A stretch of 5,055 bases of DNA from an uncultured Lachnospiraceae bacterium (GTDB taxonomy: Bacteria > Bacillota > Clostridia > Lachnospirales > Lachnospiraceae), in NCBI GenBank assembly GCA_937910785.1, contig CALDLG010000115.1, positions 1-5,055 on the forward strand, written 5' to 3'. Positions 1 to 5,055 of the stretch are shown here, piece after piece; within the stretch, counting starts at the first letter, position 1; every line of letters begins with the position of its first letter. The notes beneath the pieces are model-generated. The model made no database searches, was not told where the DNA came from, and saw nothing but the letters and a program-made list of their open reading frames with translations. The position numbers and the translations under genes are program-made.

Positions 1-1
1 T

Positions 2-1537
2 CCGTCCGCACAGGATATCGAAGATGAGAAATTCGATCTGGATTTCAGTCTGATCGTAGTGGCGGACGAAGCTCTCGATAAGGTGCTGAAGGCGGTCAGG
101 GGCGTATCCGAAATCGAAGATGTTGTTGGCGGCGTTTACGAGATCGGGCAGCATGCGGCTCCGGAGCCGGCGGAAGAGACAGGACCGGCAGAAGAAAAGG
201 CGGTAAAGGAAGAACCGGCGGTCAGGGAAGAGCCTGTGAAGGCGGCTCCCGTAAAGGAAGCGCCCGCGAAAGCGGAAGTGCAGAAGGCAGAGGTACAGAA
301 GCCGGCGGAACCTGCCGCGGCGGCGCCGAAAGCTGCGCCTGCGGGAAAGAACGACAAGAAGCCGTCATCGGGAAAACCGATCGTCAACAGAACGGTAAGG
401 GTCGATATCGAAAAACTGGATACGCTGATGAATCTTGTCAGCGAGCTGATCATTGCAAAGAACTCCCTTGTTTCGGCTTCCGCAACGGTAGAAGGAAATG
501 CCAGTTCGGAAGTGAACGATCAGATCGAATATCTGGAGAGCGTTACGACATCGCTTCATGAATCCGTTATGAAAGTGCGAATGGTGCCGATCGAGAGCGT
601 GGTAACCAAATTCCCGCGTATGATCAGGGATCTGTCCAAAAAACTGGATAAAAAGATGGAACTGTATATGTCCGGTGAGGAAACGGAACTTGACCGTACG
701 GTAGTGGATGAAATCGGTGATCCGCTGATGCATCTTTTGCGGAATTCCGCAGATCATGGACTCGAGTCCGCAGAAGTCCGTAAGGAAAGAGGAAAGCCGG
801 AGGTTGGCTCCATTTTCCTGGATGCTTATCAGGACGGCAATAACGTTGTCATCGAGGTAAGGGATGACGGTAACGGTATCGATACGGAGTCCGTTAAGAA
901 TAAAGGAATCGAGCGCGGTGTTATTACACCGGAGCAGGCGGAGATCATGACAGAGAAGGAAATTATTGATCTGTTATTCAATGCCGGATTCTCAACGGCC
1001 AAAACAGTATCCGATGTTTCCGGAAGAGGTGTCGGCCTGGATGTTGTAAAATCGAAGATTGAAGCGCTGAGCGGCGAAGTGGAGGTTAAGACAAAGCTTG
1101 GGGAAGGCAGTACATGGATCATCAGACTGCCCCTGACGCTTGCTATCATTCAGGCGCTTATGGTTGTTATCGGAGGCGAAAAGTATGCGATTTCCCTCGG
1201 TTCCATCCAGACGCTGGAGGACATTCCCGCATCGGATGTGAAACTGGTACAGAATAAAGAGGTGATTCATCTCAGAGATATTGTAATCCCGCTCATTCGT
1301 CTGACAGAGATTCTGGATATAGAGAGCACGAAAGACCCGAATGAGAATCTTGTTGTAGTTATCGTAAAGAAGGGTGACAAATATGCCGGCCTGGTAGTTG
1401 ATGAGCTGATCGGACAGCAGGAAATTGTTATCAAGTCCATGGGCAAGTATATCAACAAGTGTAAGATCATCAGCGGCGCAACCATTCTCGGCGATGGCGA
1501 AGTGGCACTGATTCTGGATGCGAACGCACTGATTTAA
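2..1537 (+). CDS. cheA: Chemotaxis histidine kinase CheA, 5'-truncated by window edge
   Basis: CheA is the cytoplasmic kinase of the receptor-CheW-CheA array; it autophosphorylates on a P1 histidine and passes phosphate to CheY and CheB. The frame is open from base 2, so the start lies outside; 511 codons are visible, while CheA is usually about 650-750 residues. P1 with its phospho-histidine is therefore not seen. Visible in order: the tail of a P2-like domain (to about base 145), an Ala/Glu/Pro/Lys-rich linker (about 146-388), the P3 dimerisation helices (from about 392, VRVDIEKLDTLMNLVSEL), the P4 ATPase domain and the CheW-like P5 domain (about 1130 to the end). P4 boxes look intact: N box HLLRNSADHGLE (731-766), G1 DDGNGID (863-883), F box NAGFSTA (980-1000) and G2 GRGVGLDVV (1022-1048), so the kinase should be active. 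The gene ends in TAA, 19 bases before cheW. Identity is very secure; only the N-terminal part is unknown. Confidence 0.97.
   Translation, partial: PSAQDIEDEKFDLDFSLIVVADEALDKVLKAVRGVSEIEDVVGGVYEIGQHAAPEPAEETGPAEEKAVKEEPAVREEPVKAAPVKEAPAKAEVQKAEVQKPAEPAAAAPKAAPAGKNDKKPSSGKPIVNRTVRVDIEKLDTLMNLVSELIIAKNSLVSASATVEGNASSEVNDQIEYLESVTTSLHESVMKVRMVPIESVVTKFPRMIRDLSKKLDKKMELYMSGEETELDRTVVDEIGDPLMHLLRNSADHGLESAEVRKERGKPEVGSIFLDAYQDGNNVVIEVRDDGNGIDTESVKNKGIERGVITPEQAEIMTEKEIIDLLFNAGFSTAKTVSDVSGRGVGLDVVKSKIEALSGEVEVKTKLGEGSTWIIRLPLTLAIIQALMVVIGGEKYAISLGSIQTLEDIPASDVKLVQNKEVIHLRDIVIPLIRLTEILDIESTKDPNENLVVVIVKKGDKYAGLVVDELIGQQEIVIKSMGKYINKCKIISGATILGDGEVALILDANALI
224..313 (+). repeat. Pentapeptide-periodic linker repeat inside cheA (P2-P3 linker)
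   Basis: Codons here read as six consecutive five-residue units: REEPV, KAAPV, KEAPA, KAEVQ, KAEVQ, KPAEP. The two KAEVQ units are a perfect peptide repeat. In the DNA, bases 272-286 and 287-301 (both AEVQK) differ only at three third-codon positions (gcg/gca, gaa/gag, gtg/gta). Just upstream, AVKEEP and AVREEP (200-217 and 218-235) form another degenerate pair. The segment separates the P2-like domain from P3 and has the composition of a flexible, disordered tether. Flexible linkers at this place in CheA are usual; the regular periodicity is what stands out. Confidence 0.7.
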
Positions 1538-1556
1538 GGGAAGGAGATACGGTAGA

Positions 1557-2012
1557 ATGGAAGAATTAAAAGCGGTTAATGATAATACGGTACAGTACAT
1601 TGTTATCAGGCTGGGAGAAGAACAGTACGGCATTGATATCAAATACATCGATAATATTCTGAGAATGCAGAAGATTACAAGAGTACCCAAGGTCGCTCCT
1701 TATCTGAAAGGCGTTATCAATCTGCGCGGTGAAGTCCTTCCCGTCATGAGCATCCGTATTAAGATGGGACTGGATGCGGATGTGGTTACCAAGTCCAGCC
1801 GGATCATTGTGATTAAAATGGAACAGCAGGGCATGATAGGTATTATTGTGGACGAGGTAAAAGAGGTAGTCACGCTGGAGACGGAGCGGATTGAAAAAGT
1901 GGCGTATGCGTCCAAAGATGAGAAAGATAATTTTATATACGGAATTGGAAAATATGAGGGCGGCCTGATATCCCTTCTGGATCTGAATCTGGTCGTGCCG
2001 GAAAATTCTTAG
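1557..2012 (+). CDS. cheW: Chemotaxis coupling protein CheW
   Basis: CheW is the cytoplasmic adaptor that joins chemoreceptor tips to the P5 domain of CheA. The 151-residue product is of normal family length and is a single CheW domain. Typical signatures are the opening strand YIVIRLGEEQYGIDI (residues 14-28), VPKVAPYLKGVINLRGEVLPV (43-63) with the conserved NLRG turn at residues 55-58, and SRIIVIKM followed by GIIVDEVKEVV (81-105). The ATG start is supported by AAGGAG at 1541-1546, with ten bases between it and the start codon. The gene lies 19 bases after cheA, consistent with co-transcription and matched expression of kinase and coupler. The stop codon TAG is shared with the cheC ribosome binding site. 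No receiver domain is fused, so this is CheW and not CheV. Confidence 0.96.
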   Translation: MEELKAVNDNTVQYIVIRLGEEQYGIDIKYIDNILRMQKITRVPKVAPYLKGVINLRGEVLPVMSIRIKMGLDADVVTKSSRIIVIKMEQQGMIGIIVDEVKEVVTLETERIEKVAYASKDEKDNFIYGIGKYEGGLISLLDLNLVVPENS

Positions 2013-2016
2013 GAGG
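2011..2016 (+). promoter_or_regulatory. Ribosome binding site of cheC, overlapping the cheW stop
   Basis: AGGAGG is a full-strength Shine-Dalgarno core lying seven bases before the GTG at 2024. Its first two bases are the last two of the cheW stop codon TAG, so ribosomes finishing cheW end on the cheC initiation site. This supports the GTG start and suggests coupled translation of cheW and cheC; the coupling is an inference. Confidence 0.85.
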
Positions 2017-2023
2017 TTTATTT

Positions 2024-2641
2024 GTGAGTGAATTGAATTTTGACGAAATGTCTCAGGAATATTTCGATATTCTGAGAGAGCTGGGAAATATCGGTGCGGG
2101 AAATGCGACGACTGCACTGGCGCAGATGCTGCAGTGCAAGGTGGATATGTCGGTGCCGAAAGTTGGTCTGCTGGAATTCAGGGAAGTGGGCGAGGCGATG
2201 GGCGGCGAAGAACAGATTATGGCCGGTATTTATCTTGGCGTGGAAGGAGATATAACCGGAAGTATTATGTTCCTTCTGGAAAAAAATTCCGCCAGATTTC
2301 TTGTATCAAAACTAATGGGAATGGAAATGGAAGGGGAAGAATTTTCGGAAATGGAGTTTTCTGCCATGAAGGAGGTAGGAAATATCATTACCGGAGCGTA
2401 TCTGAATTCGTTGTCTTCCCTGACAAATCTGAAGATATTTCCGACAGTGCCGGATGTTGCGGTAGACATGGCAGGCGCGATTATGAGCGTGCCCGCAATA
2501 CAGTTCGGCGCGGTGGGGGACAGAATGCTTTTGATACAGACTCAGTTCTTTGATGAAGTGGCGATTGACGGGTATTTTATTTTAATTCCGGATTTGGAGT
2601 CATATAGTAAAATCTTATCAGCATTAGGCATGTCTGTTTGA
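2024..2641 (+). CDS. cheC: CheY-P phosphatase CheC (two active-site motifs)
   Basis: CheC dephosphorylates CheY-P and binds CheD in Gram-positive chemotaxis. The 205-residue product matches the usual CheC length. Both pseudo-symmetric phosphatase motifs of the form [D/S]-x3-E-x2-N-x22-P can be read: D15, E19, N22, P45 in the first half (DILRELGNIGAGNA) and S113, E117, N120, P143 in the second (SAMKEVGNIITGAY). The spacing is exact in both. That separates it from CheX (one motif) and from FliY, which carries an additional C-terminal FliN-like domain that is absent here. The start is GTG, chosen because AGGAGG lies seven bases upstream and the conserved N-terminal helix follows soon after. The gap from cheW is 11 bases. 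The stop TGA overlaps an ATG (TGATG) that opens a 14-codon out-of-frame ORF running into cheD. Confidence 0.95.
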   Translation: MSELNFDEMSQEYFDILRELGNIGAGNATTALAQMLQCKVDMSVPKVGLLEFREVGEAMGGEEQIMAGIYLGVEGDITGSIMFLLEKNSARFLVSKLMGMEMEGEEFSEMEFSAMKEVGNIITGAYLNSLSSLTNLKIFPTVPDVAVDMAGAIMSVPAIQFGAVGDRMLLIQTQFFDEVAIDGYFILIPDLESYSKILSALGMSV

Positions 2642-2672
2642 TGATGAAAATTGAAGGTGGGAGATTCAGGAA

Positions 2673-3161
2673 ATGGCTGAGGTGATAAAGGTCGGTATGG
2701 CCGATTTAAATGTATGTGTGAGTCCTAATGGGATTACGACGCTTGGACTTGGTTCATGCGTAGGAATTGCGGTGAGAGACCCGGTGACAAAAATCGGAGG
2801 ACTGGCACATATTATGCTTCCCGATAGCACTGCGATCAGAAATAACAGTAATATTCCTAAATTTGCCGATACCGGGATAGAGGAACTGGTAAAAAGAGTG
2901 GTTGCTAAAGGGGCAAACAGAACGAGATTAGTTGCTAAAATTGCAGGTGGAGCGCAGATGTTTTCTTTCCAGGGCGGTAATTCCGAGGCTACCCGCGTAG
3001 GGGAAAGAAATGTGGAAGCGACCAAAAGAAAGCTTGCGCAGTTAAAAATACCGATTCTGGCGGAAGATACGGGAGCGAATTATGGCCGGACCGTTATTTT
3101 CTATCCGGAAACGGGGGATTTTGTCATTCGTGCGGTAGGAAAACCGGAAAAAACGATATAA
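2673..3161 (+). CDS. cheD: Chemoreceptor glutamine deamidase CheD
   Basis: CheD converts specific receptor glutamines to glutamate and is known to be bound and restrained by CheC when CheY-P is high, forming an adaptation feedback. The product has 162 residues, the normal family size. The signature block TTLGLGSCVGIAVRDP (residues 22-37) contains the catalytic cysteine C29. The catalytic histidine is H46 in GGLAHIMLP (42-50), and T23 occupies the position of the third catalytic residue. The relative spacing matches the Thr21/Cys27/His44 set described for the Thermotoga maritima enzyme, shifted by two. Further family segments are KIAGGAQMF (about 90-98) and GERNVEATKRKL (about 110-121). The ATG start has GGAG at 2660-2663, nine bases upstream. 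It follows cheC by 31 bases, fitting the functional CheC-CheD pair. Confidence 0.95.
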   Translation: MAEVIKVGMADLNVCVSPNGITTLGLGSCVGIAVRDPVTKIGGLAHIMLPDSTAIRNNSNIPKFADTGIEELVKRVVAKGANRTRLVAKIAGGAQMFSFQGGNSEATRVGERNVEATKRKLAQLKIPILAEDTGANYGRTVIFYPETGDFVIRAVGKPEKTI

Positions 3162-3174
3162 AATGCCGATGAAC

Positions 3175-3180
3175 GGCGGA
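3175..3180 (+). promoter_or_regulatory. Weak, closely spaced ribosome binding site for the two-membrane-segment gene
   Basis: GGCGGA is the only purine-rich match near the GTG at 3185, with a gap of just four bases; to the alternative TTG at 3194 the gap is 13. Neither spacing is good, so the start call is weak. Initiation may rely on ribosomes arriving from cheD, whose stop is 23 bases upstream. Confidence 0.4.
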
Positions 3181-3184
3181 ATGA

Positions 3185-3655
3185 GTGGTAAAATTGAAAA
3201 AAGAAGAACAGGAACAGGAAGCGCAGGAGCAGGCAGAACAGACCGGGCTGGAATTGATAACCGACCTCGCCGAGCTGGAAAGGGCGAGGGCCAGGGAACG
3301 TGAGCTGGAAGAGCAGAGAGCGGCAATAAGGGCAAAAAAGAGAAGGCTGATACCGCCTTTTATCATGCTTTTTGCCGGAGCGCTGGCCAGCATTACTATG
3401 TATATGCTGCATTATAAGTCATATGATATGCTTGTTATATTGTTATTGGTGTTAATTGGTTTTTATATAGCGGGCGAGTTACTGAAATGGATGTTGGACC
3501 GCTTTGAATCACAGATTGAGGCGGAGCGCAGGGAAGCGGGTGAAGTATTCGAGAAAGAGCTTGATGAAGCAGACGGCATGGAAAGATCAAAGGAAGCCGC
3601 AAAATCGATACAGGAAAAAGAACTGAGCCGGGATGATGAGGAATTGATTTTCTGA
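3185..3655 (+). CDS. Unrecognised two-transmembrane protein with long charged helical arms
   Basis: I do not recognise this 156-residue protein. It has three parts. Residues 1-54 are a highly charged, Glu/Gln/Arg-rich stretch predicted to be helical and probably coiled coil (for example LAELERARARERELEEQR, 28-45), ending in KKRR. Two hydrophobic segments follow, about 56-76 and 81-102, joined by a very short turn (HYKSYD). Residues 103-156 are again charged and helical. The positive-inside rule (KKRR before the first segment, K101 and R106 around the end of the second) puts both arms in the cytoplasm. The start is uncertain: an in-frame TGA lies directly before the GTG at 3185, so translation starts there or at the TTG at 3194. 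It sits 23 bases after cheD and 29 before sigD, so it is probably co-expressed with the motility genes. It is not clearly SwrB, which in B. subtilis follows sigD and is described with one membrane anchor. Function is unknown. Confidence 0.85.
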   Translation: MVKLKKEEQEQEAQEQAEQTGLELITDLAELERARARERELEEQRAAIRAKKRRLIPPFIMLFAGALASITMYMLHYKSYDMLVILLLVLIGFYIAGELLKWMLDRFESQIEAERREAGEVFEKELDEADGMERSKEAAKSIQEKELSRDDEELIF

Positions 3656-3673
3656 TAAAATGCTCAGTATAGT

Positions 3674-3678
3674 GGGGA
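3674..3678 (+). promoter_or_regulatory. Ribosome binding site of sigD, favouring ATG 3685 over GTG 3682
   Basis: GGGGA lies six bases before ATG 3685 but only three before the in-frame GTG 3682. The better spacing and the better start codon both favour the ATG, removing one residue from the longest reading frame. Confidence 0.7.
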
Positions 3679-3684
3679 AATGTG

Positions 3685-4461
3685 ATGGACGAAGCAGGCA
3701 GAAAGAAACTTTGGGAAGAATATGACAGGACCAAATCTTCAGCAGTGAGAGAAAAAATCATATTAGAGTATGCCCCGCTTGTAAAGATGGTTGCAGGCCG
3801 GTTGAGCATGTATCTTGGATATAATGTGGAATATGAGGATCTGGTCAGTTATGGCATTTTTGGTTTGATCGATGCGATTGATAAGTTTGACGCATTAAAG
3901 GATGTCAAATTTGAGACATATGCCAGTCTGCGTATCAGAGGAGCGATTCTGGATCAGATTCGGAAAATGGACTGGATTCCGAGAACCATCAGGCAGAAAC
4001 AGAAGAAAATCGATACGGCGATCCGGGAGATTGAGAGCAGATGCGGAAGAAGCGCGAGAGATGAGGAAATTGCGGAGAATCTCGGAATTTCCAATGACGA
4101 ATATATCGACTGGCAGTCCCAGATGAAAATTACGAATGTCATTTCCCTGAATGAATTTCTCGAACAGGGGAGTGAGATTCCAAATGACAACAGTTTCAAC
4201 CGTAACGCGCAGTTCGATGAACCGGAAGAAGTGATCGAACGGGATGAGCTGAAACGGATTCTGGCGGGAGCACTTGAACTTCTGACAGAAAAAGAACGGA
4301 AGGTAATCGTGCTGTATTATTATGAGGATCTTACGTTAAAGGAAATAAGCAGCATTTTGGAAGTATCGGAGTCAAGGACTTCACAGCTCCATACAAGAGC
4401 TTTACAGAAAATGAAAAGTAAACTAGGACATTATATGGGCATTCTTACGGAACGATCATAA
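3685..4461 (+). CDS. sigD: Motility sigma factor SigD (sigma-28, FliA/WhiG family)
   Basis: This alternative sigma factor directs RNA polymerase to late flagellar, flagellin, autolysin and chemotaxis promoters. With the ATG start it has 258 residues, close to the roughly 254 of B. subtilis SigD. Region 2 is about residues 27-100, with the core-binding part EYEDLVSYGIFGLIDAIDKFD (49-69) and the -10-reading part FETYASLRIRGAILDQIRK (76-94), followed by DWIPR (96-100), typical of the sigma-28 class. Region 3 is about 101-155. Region 4 is about 186-247, with LTEKERKVIVLYYYEDLTLKEI and the helix-turn-helix ending SESRTSQLHTRALQKMKSKL, the -35-reading part. It is not a sporulation sigma F/G/K, because of the DWIPR-type region 2.4 and the che neighbours. 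The FlgM anti-sigma gene is not in the window. It lies downstream of the che genes as in B. subtilis, so its expression should depend mainly on upstream operon promoters. Confidence 0.95.
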   Translation: MDEAGRKKLWEEYDRTKSSAVREKIILEYAPLVKMVAGRLSMYLGYNVEYEDLVSYGIFGLIDAIDKFDALKDVKFETYASLRIRGAILDQIRKMDWIPRTIRQKQKKIDTAIREIESRCGRSARDEEIAENLGISNDEYIDWQSQMKITNVISLNEFLEQGSEIPNDNSFNRNAQFDEPEEVIERDELKRILAGALELLTEKERKVIVLYYYEDLTLKEISSILEVSESRTSQLHTRALQKMKSKLGHYMGILTERS

Positions 4462-4488
4462 GCGTTATGGAACAGTGCCCCAAATGCG

Positions 4489-4493
4489 AGAGG
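4489..4493 (+). promoter_or_regulatory. Ribosome binding site of the fapA-like gene
   Basis: AGAGG, inside GAGAGGTG (4488-4495), lies five bases before the ATG at 4499 and sets that start. The same bases are codons of an out-of-frame 11-codon mini-ORF (4467-4502). Confidence 0.65.
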
Positions 4494-4498
4494 TGCAC

Positions 4499-5055
4499 AT
4501 GAACGGATATTTTAGACTGATTCACGAAGAAGGAAAGACCGGTATCCAATTGATTCCTCCCACAGAGGGCGGGGACGCTGTTTCCGTAAATGATGTGACA
4601 GAATACCTGTCACTGAAAAATATTGGTTATGATAAGAGCATGCTTTACAGGGCGATTGAGGCTTCCGGAGAGAAGAAGATAGCGATTCTTTTAGAGAAGC
4701 GAACGACTCTGGTGGAGCGGGAATGCTTTAAATTAACGATAACGCCCGATAATATGCGGGCGTATGTCAGGTTTTATGCGCCTTCGATCGGCGGTGAAGA
4801 AATGACGGCGGATGAGCTGGTTCAGGATCTGGAGATCAGGGGAATTAAGCATGGGATTCTGAAGGATAATATCCATGCCTGCTTCCAAAAGCGGCGGGAT
4901 TACTGCAGGGATATCCTTGTTGCGGAAGGGACGGAACCCGTACATGGAAAGGACGCCTATATCCAGTATTACTTTAATACGGATAAAAAGGCGAAGCCGG
5001 CTCTGAAAGAAGACGGAAGCGTCCGGCTTATCCGCAGGGCGGAAACACCTAAAGA
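4499..5055 (+). CDS. fapA: DUF342 / FapA-family protein, 3'-truncated by window edge
   Basis: The frame is open from the ATG at 4499 to the window end, giving 185 complete codons and no stop. The segment VAEGTEPVHGKDAYIQYYFN (residues 141-160) is the hallmark of the DUF342 (flagellar assembly protein A) N-terminal domain, preceded by the usual MTADELVQDLEIRGI and HGIL region (102-120). Family members are typically 450-650 residues, with a C-terminal right-handed beta-helix-like part and a coiled coil, which would lie beyond the window. No signal peptide or membrane segment is visible, so a cytoplasmic protein is expected. FapA proteins are linked to flagellar placement or assembly in some proteobacteria; in Clostridia the role is not well defined. 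It follows sigD by 37 bases, and its location at the end of a che-sigD block supports a motility link. The family call is strong, the functional role tentative. Confidence 0.88.
   Translation, partial: MNGYFRLIHEEGKTGIQLIPPTEGGDAVSVNDVTEYLSLKNIGYDKSMLYRAIEASGEKKIAILLEKRTTLVERECFKLTITPDNMRAYVRFYAPSIGGEEMTADELVQDLEIRGIKHGILKDNIHACFQKRRDYCRDILVAEGTEPVHGKDAYIQYYFNTDKKAKPALKEDGSVRLIRRAETPK

Noticed and set aside
59..61. GTG as the true start of a short CheA lacking P1
   Set aside because: The frame is open upstream to base 2, the codons before it read as the same P2-like domain (FDLDFSLIV), and no Shine-Dalgarno site precedes it.
992..1690. 232-codon antisense ORF across the cheA-cheW junction
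   Set aside because: It is antisense to two well-conserved genes, has no ribosome site or domain I can recognise, and its composition fits a mirror of the coding strand.
1566..2117. 183-codon antisense ORF across cheW and the start of cheC
   Set aside because: It is a mirror frame of conserved genes with no independent evidence for translation.
2134..2553. 139-codon ORF on the + strand inside cheC
   Set aside because: It lies fully within cheC in another frame, is Gly/Arg-rich with no recognisable domain, and CheC's two intact motifs fix the coding frame.
2641..2685. 14-codon mini-ORF (MMKIEGGRFRKWLR) from the cheC stop into cheD
   Set aside because: It has no ribosome site of its own beyond cheC readout, and similarly short out-of-frame ORFs occur at other junctions here (3163-3303 and 3660-3725), so chance explains it. 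Weak help for coupling cannot be excluded.
4475..4498. Possible hairpin/terminator after sigD (GTGC at 4475-4478 pairing with GCAC at 4495-4498)
   Set aside because: The stem is only four base pairs around a 16-base loop, there is no U-run, and the site overlaps the ribosome binding site of the next gene.
4729..4752. Sigma-28-like promoter (TAAA at 4729-4732 and CCGATAA at 4746-4752) inside the fapA-like gene
   Set aside because: The spacing between the elements is about two to three bases shorter than the usual sigma-28 arrangement, and the site lies within coding sequence with no gene start just downstream.

Overview
The window is a contiguous piece of a chemotaxis/motility (fla/che-type) operon from a Gram-positive bacterium, most likely a motile Clostridia member and plausibly Lachnospiraceae. 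The reasons are: CheC and CheD are present together; a SigD/FliA-class sigma factor follows the che genes; Shine-Dalgarno sites are purine-rich; GTG starts are used; and a DUF342/FapA-family gene follows the sigma factor. The family assignment is inferred from gene content and protein style, not from a database search.

All genes lie on the + strand and are tightly packed. In order: cheA (5' end cut by the window; visible from P2 through P5), cheW, cheC, cheD, an unrecognised 156-residue membrane protein with two transmembrane segments and long charged arms, sigD, and the first 185 codons of a DUF342/FapA-like gene cut by the right edge. Intergenic gaps are only 11 to 37 bases. No gap holds a convincing terminator or promoter, so the simplest reading is one polycistronic transcript entering from the left and leaving to the right. 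No stretch over 300 bases lacks a gene. I see no tRNA, rRNA, CRISPR array, insertion sequence or attachment site.

The genes form a coherent system. CheA autophosphorylates in complex with CheW and the chemoreceptors. CheC, which retains both of its phosphatase motifs, removes phosphate from CheY-P. CheD, with its Cys/His/Thr catalytic set intact, deamidates receptor glutamines and is known to be sequestered by CheC, giving a feedback adaptation loop. SigD switches on late flagellar and chemotaxis genes. CheY, CheB, CheR, receptors and FlgM are not in the window.

The least explained gene is the two-membrane-segment protein between cheD and sigD, a place where the Bacillus subtilis operon has no gene. 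Smaller curiosities are a Lys/Glu/Ala/Pro pentad-repeat linker inside CheA and an 11-codon Cys-rich mini-ORF whose stop overlaps the start of the FapA-like gene. I did not find strong evidence for a wholly new system; this is mostly a conserved operon with one uncharacterised component.
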